A stretch of 64,000 nucleotides of DNA from Strigamia acuminata (GCA_949358305.1 OX442314.1:49298581-49362580); one strand, 5' to 3'. Counted from the first letter of the stretch, positions 53,101-63,652 are shown. Translations and numbers: made by a program. Notes: generated by a model from the sequence alone, not told the origin.

Positions 53101-56100
53101 TATGAAACATTTAACTAATATAACTAAGATAAGTTGGATAGTACTAATTTGATGGTGCTTTACAACTTTGTAATTGTAAATTTTGCTGTATCTTAAACGG
53201 TTTAAAAGTTAGAAAGTGAATGACCTTGAAAATGACCTTCAAGGAAAAATTTGATGACATCATTCGATTGCTTTCACCCAACTTCCTATACGATCGCTTC
53301 ATCAAAGTTGGCCTAGATGCAATTGCTCAGGAAATATTTGGAGGAAACAAGACTTTTAGAACACACTGTATAAATTAAACATCTGACAACTAGTAAAAAC
53401 ATTTACACAAACAGTGAACACGATTTTTATATTTTCAGGCACTGTTTGGTTTCACTTTCACTCATGAAAACTTTTTTGTTGGGATGTATCATCTGATTGT
53501 GAAAATACCAGATTGCAAGTACATTTTTCATTGTTTATTAACTGTTTGATTTGCAATCATTTAGAAGTCAATTAATTTTGTTGTTTTAGTTACTGGGATC
53601 TGCTTATCGGTTGCCTCACATTGTTTTTTCTCTTGGCAACTAGGGTAATGTCAGTTAGAAAGTTTTCAAAAACATTTTATTGTAACTAAATGATGTTATT
53701 GTTTTTTATTTACATGCAATGTAGAAAGTTGGAATGATGGAATGGCTTCATAAACGCAATCCGGATGAAAGTGATTTATTCAAAATATCCAGACATACGG
53801 TCAACTTTTTATGCATGAGTAAACTTTGATTTTTCAACACTTCTTAACTGTTTAGTCATATCACTTTTTCATTCTTAAATGAATTTTTGATGAATGATTC
53901 AAACATTCTGATGCACATAGAAAGTTTTAATCAATTGTGTGACCAACTGGCCAGTCAACACCAGCAACATTATACAGATCCTTAGCAGCTCCCTGACCTA
54001 ACGTTCCTATTGTAGCCAATAAGAACCGAGGATTCTGCAAGCGATCGGTCTGTGGCAAGACTGTCAGAATGCACCCAGCAGGATGGTGATTATGGCAATG
54101 AGAAGCGAGGTCGCGCTAAAGATCGTGCGGTAGGGATAACCAATTAAATTGTCCATGTGGTCTTCGACCCCGTGATCAGCGGTTGGTTTGGGTTGGGTTG
54201 CTGAAAACACGATGAAGCACAACCCCTAGATAAACGTAGTAAACGTAATATCAATCCCAAACTGCGTGTTCTCCCTGTTGTTCTTAATCGTGAATGGTGT
54301 CCAAATGCACTCTGAAAAAATGCTGTTTGTACATTTCCTATTTTCAGGCATTTTTCTTATTGATTTTTCACATTTTTTGTTTGACAGGCCGTAATTCATT
54401 GGTAGTAATATTTGCTGCTGCTGTGGCGTATTATCTCATTCAGCATCACGAAATCAATGTTCTTTCCTTAACTGACGATATTGAGAAAAATGTGCTTCCA
54501 CCACTTCAACTGCCTTATTTCTCTATCACGAGAGAGGACAACTCGACAGAGTCATTCATAGAAATATGCAAAGAACTCGGAGGCGGAATACTAATGGTAC
54601 CTCTTCTGTCGATATTGCAACACATTGTAATTGTCAAAGTATTCAGTAAGTAAGAGCAATTAAAACTATAAAGAAAAGATGTATACCACTACCTTGTTCT
54701 GTGCAGTCGGTGGTCGAACGATTGACGCTAGTCAAGAAATGATTGCTCTTGGATTAACGAACATATTGGGTTCTTTTATTTCGGCATTACCAACAACAAG
54801 TAATTTACCCAGAAGTGCTCTAATGGCTAGCAGTGGCATACGATCACCCATTGGTGGATTGTTCTCAGGTAAAGTGATAGTATCCATTGTGGTAAACATG
54901 AGAGATTAATAAGGGTTGTATTTATCGACCCCCTATTTGTAATTATAAAAACACCTTAAATATTTAATTGCACACATATTGAGTTTGCCCCAAATCCTTG
55001 AATTTCCCGGAACGTTTTTTAAGACGTTTTAAGCACCAAAGGAACTATTGCTTAAGAAATGGAGACTGGAGACGAGCGTTGTTGATTTTCTGGATTACTT
55101 TGAGGAGGAGTACTTGAATCGTTTTGTTGGGTGGCATGTTTGACATTGTCTGGGCTCACCTTGCACAAAGAATGGTCTGGAGTCAACAAATAGTGTGATA
55201 CAGTCGCATTACACTTTAAGGGATCGGCTCCCCCTTAATAGGTTCATGTAAATGATGAAGCGAATGGTGGCTGATTGGTCTTTAGAGCGAAGACCAGACA
55301 CCATTAATGCTAAATAATTTGCTTTACAACCAACCCGTACATTGAGGTTAATAACCGAAGCATACAACTGGCAAGCATCGAAGCCGTGTCAAGACTCGTC
55401 TCGGGGGTAATCAAAAATTTTATTTCATTACCCCCACGAACCAAAACAATGTGCGTGAACCAGACATTGACACATACTTGAGGCAGACCAAGCTTCAAAA
55501 TTGGCGCCGATTCGATACCTACCGACAAAGGCACACTTGCCTCTGGTTTCTAACCATAACTGGGGACAAATGGGATGAAGCCATTTGTACTTGTCCAACA
55601 TTCTATAAAACATATGTTTGCAAGCTTACTCTTGGAATAGCCATAAAGGAGGGCTTTTTGGTAGTGCCACCCGAGGCCAATAATGTTCCAATTGGGCATA
55701 AACGCAAACGGGGGAGGCCATCTAAGGCCACACTGGCGTTGCAAACATAAAAACGGGGATATTTAATATTTGGTGGAAAAATCAAGCAAAATAGTGTTAA
55801 AACAAACAGTGTGGAAATAAATATTTTTGGGGTGTTGTTAACTACAAATGAGGGTCGAATAAATAAAAATAGTGTGTGAATAATTGGTGTGCAATTAAAT
55901 AGATTTGGAGGATTTTTCAATTAATTTTGGGATGTCAATAATTTGATTAATAATGTTTTTAGGAGTAATTGTCGTGCTCACAATGGGCACTATGGGAAAT
56001 ACGTTGCAATACATACCGAGGGCTTCACTTTCAGCCATGACGATTGCTGCAACAATTTTCATGATACGCTACGACATTATACCTCATTTATGGCAAACAA

Positions 56101-57167
56101 AAAGTAATTTTGAAAGTGGAAAACTTAGCATTTTATTAAGTGTCTTCTTTTGGTGTGATCTTCTTTGTAGAAATAGATTTGTGTGTTATGTTGATAACAT
56201 TCTTCAGCTGTGTTGGTGTTGGTGCAGATGTGAGTTGAGTAATGTGGAAATTAATGTTGATAAAATTTAATTTTTTTAAATTTATTTTTTAGTATGGAAT
56301 TTTATTTGGTTTAGCGTCGTCTGTTTTTGTTTTACTGTACTCTTCAGCAAGACCAGACATATTAGTTGACAAAACTGTAATGGAATTTGCTTTTTCTAAT
56401 TATTAGATGTTAATAATTGATTTTTTTTCTGTACAACAGCACACACTTGACAGAGAATACATTTTAGTTCAACCAGACCGGACTTTAAGTTTCCCAGCCG
56501 TTGAGTATCTCCGGAGAAAGGTTATACATGTTGAAGGAGGTAATAAAGAAAATAATCGAATTGTTTATTTAATAAAATATAAATTTGTTTCTTTTATTTT
56601 AAATACATCCTAGGGTCCATACCTGTAATATTTGATGGCACCCATTTGTGCAATATGGACTACACCGTGGCACAATGTTTGAAACAAATGACGGACGAAT
56701 TTAAGAAGAAAGACCACCTCTTACTGTTTGCGAATTTACGGGTAAGAATTAGTCAGTTTATTTTATATTTTAAATGATAATATTTTACTTTTTTAAAGCC
56801 TCATGTGCTGCAAGTAATAAAAGGAATGGGAGCACCTAACCTGGTTTATTACGCAACACGGGCCGAAGCTGAACTTTCGCTAAACGGTTGTAAAAAATTA
56901 GTTTAAATAAGCGAAGCTGTAGTTTTAAATTTGAAATTTTTTTTTCTAGATGAAAATGGAGTGTATGATGATGATACAAACTGTGATTCAAAAAATGTAT
57001 ATGTGTTGGATGATGATTCGAAGAAAGAAGGGGAAACCAAATGGACAGATTACGGGACTAGTTTATCAATTCCTTCGCTAAATTCAACTTGTCCGAGATT
57101 ACCGGTCAGACAAAACTCGAACTTAAGCTTACTCAATTCAAGATTTTTAGATAATAATAGTAAATGA
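50164..57167 (+). CDS. SLC26A11-like anion transporter (669 aa)
   Basis: Sixteen exons: 50164-50176, 51951-52198, 52333-52528, 52584-52669, 53439-53518, 53590-53644, 53725-53818, 54388-54645, 54707-54868, 55963-56103, 56171-56229, 56293-56376, 56440-56539, 56614-56741, 56799-56886, 56950-57167; phases agree and total 2,010 nt. Features in order: DALAGITVGMTIIPQAMIFA (SLC26 signature region), YGLYSSIMGCFVYSIFGT, VGPSPQMD, LGFLLDFISAPVVAGFSSAA, IDASQEMIALGLTNILGSFI, PRASLSAMTIAA, YGILFGLASSVFVLLYSSAR, then a STAS domain (VFDG-like IPVIFDGTHLCNMDYTVAQC). Closest in wording to SLC26A11. Multi-pass membrane protein, probably exchanging sulfate, chloride or similar anions. Exon 1 (13 nt) is the least certain part; the first exon could lie elsewhere. 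Confidence 0.9.
50450..50960. repeat. 21-bp minisatellite in SLC26 intron 1
   Basis: About twenty diverged copies of TGAATGATTTTGGCCTAAAAA, shading into TGATTTTTTTTGTCTAAAAA-type units. Confidence 0.8.
51562..51606. repeat. Dispersed ~45-bp repeat, copy 2 of 3
   Basis: TCAATCCCAAACTGTGTGTT...GTGAATGGTGTCCAA. Other copies lie near 23,599-23,646 and 54,250-54,303. The copy near 54,250 continues leftward into a reverse-strand stretch that reads like a membrane protein (FSATQPKPTADHG, then YPYRTIFSATSLLIAIITIL) with stops, so the family may derive from a processed pseudogene. Confidence 0.5.
52699..53368. mobile_element. Tc1/mariner-like foldback element in SLC26 intron 4
   Basis: Inverted repeats of about 125 bp start CAGYGTGTTCTAAAAGTCT and continue through GCCAACTTTGATGAAGC to CATCAAATTT, about 90% matching, with TA on both sides (52697-52698, 53369-53370). 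The central 420 bp has no transposase frame. Confidence 0.85.
53940..54303 (-). pseudogene. Membrane-protein pseudogene fragment in SLC26 intron 7
   Basis: On the reverse strand frames separated by stops and shifts read FGIDITFTTFI, GLCFIVFSATQPKPTADHGV, YPYRTIFSATSLLIAIITIL and RFLLATIGTLGQGAAKDLYN. The hydrophobic, protein-like wording suggests an intronless, decayed copy of a small multi-pass membrane protein. Parent gene not recognised. Confidence 0.35.
55270..55750 (+). pseudogene. MULE-type transposase C-terminal remnant in SLC26 intron 9
   Basis: The frame at 55,451-55,750 reads FLTITGDKWDEAICTCPTFY, KTYVCKLTLGIAIKEGFLVV, PPEANNVPIGHKRKRGRPSK, the SWIM zinc finger and basic tail of metazoan Mutator-like transposases. 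The SWIM CxH is C-K-L here, so the last ligand is lost. Upstream sequence is broken by stops. Confidence 0.75.
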
Positions 57168-57779
57168 ACTTTATTTATCTTCCCATACCGTGTACAATTT
57201 TTGTTAAAAAATATCTTTGATGTAATTACATCTCATTGATCTCATTGGAGTTTGATATAAATTAAAGATGAAATTATTTAATTAGCTAATAGTAACGAAG
57301 TAAAGTGCATATAAATGATGAATAAGAGTTTAATGTGTGTGTTCTTAGTATAATGGCACTTGGTGCAGCTCTCGCGCGTACGAATTACGTAACGTACGCG
57401 CGACGTTCCGTTCTGCCGAGTCGAAAATCACGGAATTAGGCCAAATTCGAGCTATTTTTGCGCGCAATTTCTTCAAATACGATTTACTTCAAATCTATCA
57501 AATTGATTCACAAATTTAAATAAAACGACTAAATTTCGTTAAAAAAATATCCAAACATTTCTTTTTCCAAAAACATTTATCAATTTTTGTAATCACGAAT
57601 ATTTATAACGTAAATTTCGCTTTAAAATTTCTTATTATTTTATTTCCTAACATTATCGAGCAGAGAGAAAATTTTGAGCAATCACAAAAAGATGAATGAT
57701 AAAACGATAGAATGAAATTACAATGTAACAACCAGATGTCTAAATTACTAAGTTAAACGTGCAGAACACTCCAGTTGCC
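57168..57779. other. Spacer without supported gene
   Basis: AT-rich, with a short CG-rich patch near 57,370-57,420 (CGCGCGTACGAATTACGTAACGTACGCGCG, a loose palindrome described here in part). Probably 3' flanking regions of the convergent SLC26 and zinc-finger genes. Confidence 0.4.
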
Positions 57780-58280
57780 CTAACCAAACATATATTCGCT
57801 GGAATCGCTGGAAGAGTCCAGCGAAGAGTCCAGCGAAGAGTCGAGATTATTGTCGACATTTTTTGGTGATGGAGCGGGGTGGCAGTGCTCGCACTCCCAC
57901 CACGGACAAACCAAGCCCATGTCCAGCTCGCACTCCTTCCACCCGCCCGGATTATTAATGGGGTGATAAGCCCCGCGACTATCTCTCAACGCTTCTGACA
58001 AATCCGCATTCACTTTGCGTGCGTGCAGCGCGCTTTCTAAGTGCTGCTCGTACGGTTTTTCGCCCGTAAATTTCTTGTTGCACACCAAACAAGAAAACGG
58101 AAAAGACAACGGCAAATCTGCGTCGCTCGTCGCAATCGGTTGTCGCAAATTCTGCGCTTTTCTCGAGTGCATCGCGCTGGCCAAATGCTGGTTGTAGGGT
58201 GCTTGGCCGGTGAATTTTTTGTTGCAACATCCACAGGCGACGGGAAATGCGTCGTCGATGTTGATGGATTTTTCGGACAT
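57780..58280 (-). CDS. Intronless two-finger C2H2 protein (166 aa)
   Basis: Two closely related fingers, CGCCNKKFTGQAPYNQHLAS..H (about 16-38) and CLVCNKKFTGEKPYEQHLES..H (about 64-86). The F-x2-Y-x-x-H-L-x-S-x-x-H pattern is that of U1-C/JAZ/ZNF346-like fingers, which often bind double-stranded RNA. Then a Trp/Cys segment (CPWWECEHCH) and a Ser/Asp tail with SSLDSSLDSS repeats. ATG at 58,280; TCAGT initiator at 58,316-58,320 and CTTAAAG about 30 bp further up. Role unknown; RNA binding is an inference from the finger type. Confidence 0.75.
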   Translation of the reverse strand: MSEKSINIDDAFPVACGCCNKKFTGQAPYNQHLASAMHSRKAQNLRQPIATSDADLPLSFPFSCLVCNKKFTGEKPYEQHLESALHARKVNADLSEALRDSRGAYHPINNPGGWKECELDMGLVCPWWECEHCHPAPSPKNVDNNLDSSLDSSLDSSSDSSEYMFG

Positions 58281-58313
58281 GTCGTTTGGTCGGTGTTAAG
58301 CGTTGGGAGCGAA

Positions 58314-58480
58314 GACTGAATGCTTTGAGAGTGGCCACATCCACCTTTAAGTACGTGAAATAAAGGTGACGTAGGTGGTGCGTTAAGGTAGACGTGTGTA
58401 ACGTAGTTAAAACGTCAATTTCTAGTGTGTATCAGTTAGGTGTAACGTAGATGTAACGCCGATGTCAACAACTTTGACAA
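58314..58480 (-). promoter_or_regulatory. Initiator, TATA-like box and ACGTT cluster for the zinc-finger gene
   Basis: On the reverse strand: TCTACGTTACACC, TTGACGTTTTAACTACGTTA, CCTACGTCACC, ACTTAAAGG (58,344-58,351) and TTCAGTC (58,314-58,320), spaced about 31 bp between TATA-like box and initiator. Confidence 0.55.
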
Positions 58481-59166
58481 AGATTATTATTATCTAACTA
58501 AATTGTAAAGCAATAAGTTTGTGTATAGAAAATTTTATTTTATTTTATTGTGGGCTAGAAACTGCAGTATACTTATTTGTATACGGTAGAGGAAATGAAT
58601 ACGTTTTGTATTATCGATTGAGTGAGAAAGGAACTCATGCCTATATAGATTTTTAATTTTTCAATCGAATTTAATATTTTTATTTCAAATGTTTTTATTC
58701 TATGCCGAATTAAAACTGAAAAAAGAATAAAAATGTGAACACGCCAACAACGAGCCCACGAGCGCAGCAACAAACGAGTCCTTTTCCATTGTATTTTTCA
58801 ATTCACAAACCGTACTGGAATTTGAGTTGCAAAACAAAACTACGACAAGTTTGCTTTTAATTTTAACGAATTTTATTAAACGGTTTGTATCTCAACTTAA
58901 CAAGTTCAAAAATATCAACAATACAAACATTAACCGCCATTTATTTAGCCATTTACACTATCCACATCGCCATCTCGCGCGAAAAACCCAAACCAACCGA
59001 TTGCAAAAGTGAACTAGAAAAACCCCTCGCACGAAAAACCGACATAAACACCGCATCGCGTCATTCTCCCAAACCTGTCTTCAACGTAACTCCTAGCAAC
59101 TCAACACAACAGTGCAGCCAATAACGACAAGTAATGAAAACCCAATAAATCTAAAATTTATCTGTC
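58481..59166. other. Spacer without supported gene
   Basis: AT-rich at first, then C/A-rich upstream of the secreted-protein gene. It probably holds that gene's promoter; no clear TATA box with ACGTT cluster. Confidence 0.4.
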
Positions 59167-60001
59167 ATGAGCCGATCGCACGAGATTCGGCTCGTAGCAA
59201 TCTGCTTCTGCATCGCATTTGGAATAACCGCGCACGTCTCAAGCCCAAGTACGTCCATAACTAATTCTAAACATGCAATTATCAACTCTCTCTATTTCCC
59301 TTCTAGATCCGCCGCCCGGCAATTCGCCGCCCGGCAAAATGCAAGACAAGTACGTTGCAAAAATAGTCGAAATCGATTACAAGAATTTTGTCGACTCTCT
59401 AGAAAGCTGGCTGAACAGCAAGGAAAAGACAAAAAACCAATACATCTTCCAACACATGCAGAAACTGCAGGACTCGATCAACTCCAACAGCGATAATTTG
59501 GCGCGGTGGCTCGGCAAGCTGCAGGACTCGGTCAACGACAACGCCGCGCGCTTCGCCATCCTCGAGAGCGCCGTCAAGACCAACCTGGACGTGCTGCGCA
59601 CCAAACTGAGTTGGCTCAACAGGATCGGACAGGAACTGAACACGTTCACGGAACAGGTGAGGAAGGAACTGGCGCAGCAAGTGCAGGAGAACGAGCGGGT
59701 GAAACACGAGGTGGAGGATATGAAGGAGGATATGAAGCACCAAAAGACGAGCCTGCTCAAGATGAGGAACGAAGTGGCGAGCTGCGTGACGGACATTCGA
59801 GTGTCGCCTAGCGAGGAGTACCGCAGGAGGGACAGCTACTTGTCGCCGGAGAAGATGAGGAAAGCGACGACGGATGCGGGAGACAAGGGCTATTTTTTGA
59901 CGGCTGTCAGCACATTAAACACGAATAGTAACTCTTTCGGTATCAAACGTCGGGCTATTTCCTTTCGAAAGAAGAATAATTGGCATTCGCTTCACGCGTA
60001 A
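59167..60001 (+). CDS. Secreted coiled-coil protein of unknown family (258 aa)
   Basis: Two exons, 59167-59248 and 59307-60001, joined by a GTACGT...TTCTAG intron in phase 1 (777 nt). Exon 1 is a signal peptide (EIRLVAICFCIAFGITAHVS). Then a short NPPPGNSPPGK segment and a long helical region (about 45-200) with repeated LQDS(I/V)N, LESAVKTNLDVLRTKLSWLN and EVEDMKEDMKHQ, strongly coiled-coil. The C-terminus is basic (KRRAISFRKKNN). The second exon is more GC-rich and codon-biased than its neighbours, suggesting high expression. AATAAA at 60,032. An extracellular structural or venom/silk-like role cannot be judged from sequence. Confidence 0.75.
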
Positions 60002-60260
60002 ACTTTTAGAATTGTTTTTGGTGATTTGTCCAATAAAATAAAACGCCTTCCTTGGGTTTTTTTTCTGTTTTCATTCATTTATTTGTTATTTTGAATTTTC
60101 CGCGTTTTTCGCGTCCAATCAAAAGCGATCACAACTTCCTCCGGATTGGTTGCGGATTTTATCATGGCGGCATGGTGCTCTCGCTAGGAGGCCGATATTA
60201 ATCTTGTTTATTCCGTTCATGAACCGTAGCGTTATACGACATTGAAATAAAAAGCTACAA
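60002..60260. other. Intergenic region with probable DCP2 promoter
   Basis: Carries a CATGGCGGCATGG site near 60,163; no TATA box seen close to the DCP2 ATG. Confidence 0.4.
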
Positions 60261-62630
60261 ATGAAAATGGACGTTGTAAACAATAACGAGTTGTTGCCCA
60301 TTCCGAGCGGCATCCTGGACGACCTAAGCAGGTGAATACGATCAATTTGTTGCCGGGATTTCATCATTCGTCTCTGTTAATTTTTATTCCTTTTCCTCCC
60401 GCAGTCGTTTTATTATCAACGTGCCGGACGAAGAGCGCAAAGATCTCATTCGGATTTGCTTCCAAATTGAATTAGCGCACTGGTATTATCTGGATTTCTA
60501 CTGCAGTAATGACACCTGGCTGCTTCCCTGTGGAATGAAGGAATTCACAAAACTAAATATCCTTTTTTTTTTAAAAAAAAAAAAAAAATGTTTTTATCAA
60601 ATTTTTGTTTTATTTTTAATTTTAAATATTTCCTCGACTCTTTTCGCACTATTTTGGCATATTCCCTTTCTCAAGGAACACACGGATAAAGTGGAATCGG
60701 TTTTAGACGAGTGGAAAATGTATAAAATGACGGTGCCGACTTACGGCGCGATTTTAATGGATGCCGCGTTAGAAAAAGTAGAATATATATATTTTTTTTA
60801 AATTAATATTGACGACTGATTTTTTTTATTTTTAATTTAAGGTAGTTTTAGTTCAAGGATATTGGGCGAAATCCAGCTGGGGATTTCCAAAAGGCAAAGT
60901 AAACGCCGAAGAAGAAGCTCACGTGTGCGCGATTCGCGAAGTTCTCGAAGAGACGGGCTTCGATATGACTAAATTGATCAATAAAGATGATTATTTGGAA
61001 CATAATATGAATGATCAAGTCATTCGGCTTTATATCATCCCGGGGGTGCCTAGTGATACTCAGTTTCAGCCGAAGACGCGGAATGAAATCAAGGTGACTG
61101 GATTTTGTCGTTGAAAAGGGTGAAATGATTTTTATTTATTTATTTTTTTTTTTAAATAGAGCGTGGAGTGGTTTTCTATTTCTGATTTGCCGTTAAACAA
61201 AAAAGACGCAACGTCGAAAACGAACCTGGGTATGGCACCGAATAATTTCTTCACAGTGATGCCATTTGTAAGGTGAAAATTAAAAATAATTTAAAATGGT
61301 TACAGTAGCAATTGTGCCACAACGTAAGCATTTATTTGGTGTGACATTTCTGTATCTTCGGAAAATTAATGGTTTTAGTCATAAGTTGGCATTTTTGACA
61401 AAAATTCGACATTTTAAAACCAAAAATTGATGGTTTTAGTCATAAGTTGGCATTTTTGACAAAAATTTGGCATTTTAAGACCAAAATTTGATGATTTTAG
61501 ACCAAAAGAGACCATTTCATGCCAAATATTGATATTTTCTACAAAAATTCGACATTTTAACATAATTTAGATGGTTTTAGCTAAAAAAAAATTGCCATTT
61601 TAGACAAATACAATATGTCTCAATAATGATTACTGGCCTATAAATATTCGATTTTTGTGATAAAATTTCACTTTTTTGTAGCTAAAATGTTAAATTTTTC
61701 AGCTAAAATGTTAAATTTTTCAGCTAAAATGTCAATTTTTCAGCCAAAATGTCAATTTTTCAGCTAAAATGTCAATTTTTCAGCCAAAATGTCAATTTTT
61801 CAGCCAAAATGTCAATTTTTCAGCCAAAATGTCAATTTTTCAGCCAAAATGTCAATTTTTCAGCCAAAATGTCAATTTTTCAGCCAAAATGTCAATTTTT
61901 CAGCCAAAATGTCAATTTTTCAGCCAAAATGTCAATCTTTGAGCAGAAATATAAATTTTTGAGCTGAAATGTAAATTTTTGAGCTGAAATGTAAATTTTT
62001 GAGCTAAAATGTCAATTTTTCAGATAAATGTCAATTTTTCAGATAAATGTCAATTTTTGAGCTGAAATGTCAGTTTTTCAGATAAATGTTAATTTTTCAG
62101 CTGAAATGTCAATTTGTCAGCTCAAATGTCAATGTTTCAGCTGAAATCGTTAATTTACACAACGTCCAAGTGATAAATAAATTTTTATTTTCGGCATTTG
62201 CAGGCAGCTTCGGCAGTGGATTCTTCAACAGAAAAGATGTCGAAGACCGAGAACAAAAACCTTCGAGTTATCGTCCTCGTCGCACGGTTTAGTCAAGAAG
62301 CAAACCAACCAACTTCCCGCCGAGATGATTGTCACTGTGAAGGTGAAGGATAGCCGGCAAGCGCCGAGGATGTCTTCGCCGCCGCCACGGCTGCAGAAAC
62401 AGAAAGACGTCAGAAACCAACAGTGGCAGGTGAGCTTTTATCAAATTAAATTCTAAATAATTAATTTAAAATAATTTTACATGAATTTTCCACAGATTAA
62501 AGACAATGCCCACGTCCGAAGGGTTCTGTTGCCAACCAACGACGATCAAGACGAATTTAACTCGATAGCGCCATCGTGGATGAATTTTACTTTCGATAGA
62601 CACACCATCGTATCTGCCGCTTTCACTTAA
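60261..62630 (+). CDS. DCP2: mRNA-decapping enzyme DCP2 (358 aa)
   Basis: Seven exons: 60261-60331, 60405-60556, 60650-60777, 60842-61093, 61160-61272, 62204-62429, 62496-62630 (1,077 nt, phases agree). N-terminal regulatory domain: [60 protein letters not shown]. Nudix box [23 protein letters not shown] fits GX5EX7REUXEEXGU exactly, with the catalytic glutamates. Box B and C-terminal motif [13 protein letters not shown] matches the hydrophobic tail of animal DCP2. Hydrolyses the 5' cap in the 5'-3' decay pathway, in the cytoplasm with DCP1. Shorter than human DCP2 (420 aa). Intron 2 is U12-type; intron 5 holds a tandem array. A second ATG six bases downstream is an alternative start. Confidence 0.95.
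60557..60649 (+). other. U12-type AT-AC intron in DCP2
   Basis: The exon after KEFTKL ends and ATATCCTTT begins, an exact U12 AT-AC donor. TTCCTCGAC (60,630-60,638) differs from the TTCCTTRAY branch consensus at one base, and its A lies 12 nt before the AC at 60,648-60,649. Joining there restores [13 protein letters not shown] with the same length as human DCP2. No GT-AG alternative gives this. Confidence 0.88.
61340..61660. repeat. Irregular repeat in DCP2 intron 5
   Basis: GGTTTTAGTCATAAGTTGGCATTTTTGACAAAAATT-type units of about 65 bp, two clear copies from 61,371 and 61,431 and a few decayed ones. (Unit named in part.). Confidence 0.6.
61681..62150. repeat. 20-bp tandem array in DCP2 intron 5
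   Basis: More than twenty copies of CAGCCAAAATGTCAATTTTT; the central ten to twelve are nearly identical, the edges diverge. It ends about 50 bp before the splice acceptor of exon 6. Each unit contains TTTTTCAG, a sequence like a 3' splice site. Open frames through it are a by-product of the period (60 bases = 20 codons). Confidence 0.9.
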
Positions 62631-63014
62631 AGAAATTCTAGTTTTTTCTTCTTTTTTTTTCTTTTTTACAATATTTTTTTTTATATAAGGAATTATCCAG
62701 ACCACCAAAGAAAAAGAAAATGTGTTTGTGGGATATTATCGTATATATATATCTTGAGGGATATTTCTTCTGTGTATACACTGTTAATAGTTGTTGTGAT
62801 TTTATATTTCTTGTGGTGAAATGTAATTCACGCGGACATCTTGTATATTTTTCATCAATTTCAGTCATTGGCCACACTCTTTTTTCTCGGAAAAATCCTC
62901 GAGGATCTGATGGTCCAGATCCGTAGCACAACTCTCCTCCTTATTGAGGACAATGCAGAAGTTTTTATTACAAATTGAATTACTAATATTTGATTTTCTT
63001 TTCGTTCAGTATTT

Positions 63015-63652
63015 TTAAAGGTCATGGGAAGAGAAAAATAAAAATTGAGGAGAAGATTGTTTGTGTCATTATTAGACCAAATCCATTGTTGAAACGTGTT
63101 CAATTGTTTCGAGAGTGTTATATCGTTCGTTTAAACGTTTGAAAATTCTCAAATGTCCTCCATTTTTAGTTTTCGAAAGTTTCCAAAAGTTGCCGTTGGT
63201 GGCGCTATTTATGACGTCATCGGCGACAAACAAGCAGCTTTTTAGCATGGGCTTGGCTTCATTTAAGAGCTACAAAATTTTTTTTCCAAATTTGACAACA
63301 CTGTTAGGTTATTGGGATTTTAATATTCAGTAAATATTCCAATTTGCTATTTGTTGCAAGTGTATAGGTTCAAAAGAACTAATAATAAATTTTCGTAGCT
63401 CTTAAATGAAGCCAAGCCCATGCTAAAAAGCTGCTTGTTTGTCGCCGATGACGTCATAAATAGCGCCACCAACGGCAACTTTTGGAAACTTTCGAAAACT
63501 AAAAATGGAGGACATTTGAGAATTTTCAAACGTTTAAACGAACGATATAACACTCTCGAAACAATTGAACACGTTTCAACAATGGATTTGGTCTAATAAT
63601 GACACAAACAATCTTCTCCTCAATTTTTATTTTTCTCTTCCCATGACCTTTA
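63015..63652. repeat. Long inverted repeat, arms of about 260 bp
   Basis: 63,015-63,274 is mirrored at 63,394-63,652 with no mismatch that I could find, around a unique spacer of about 120 bp. Each arm contains TGACGTCA and ATAAATAG close together and an 80-codon chance frame. It lies 385 bp after the DCP2 stop. Confidence 0.9.

Noticed and set aside
57979-58344. Alternative frames over the zinc-finger gene
   Set aside because: Shadows; the C2H2 frame is clearly the coding one.
61749-61967. 72-codon frame of repeated [12 protein letters not shown] peptides
   Set aside because: It is a by-product of the 20-bp tandem array in an intron.
63115-63553. Pair of identical 70-codon frames on opposite strands
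   Set aside because: They come from the arms of the inverted repeat; no protein-like features.
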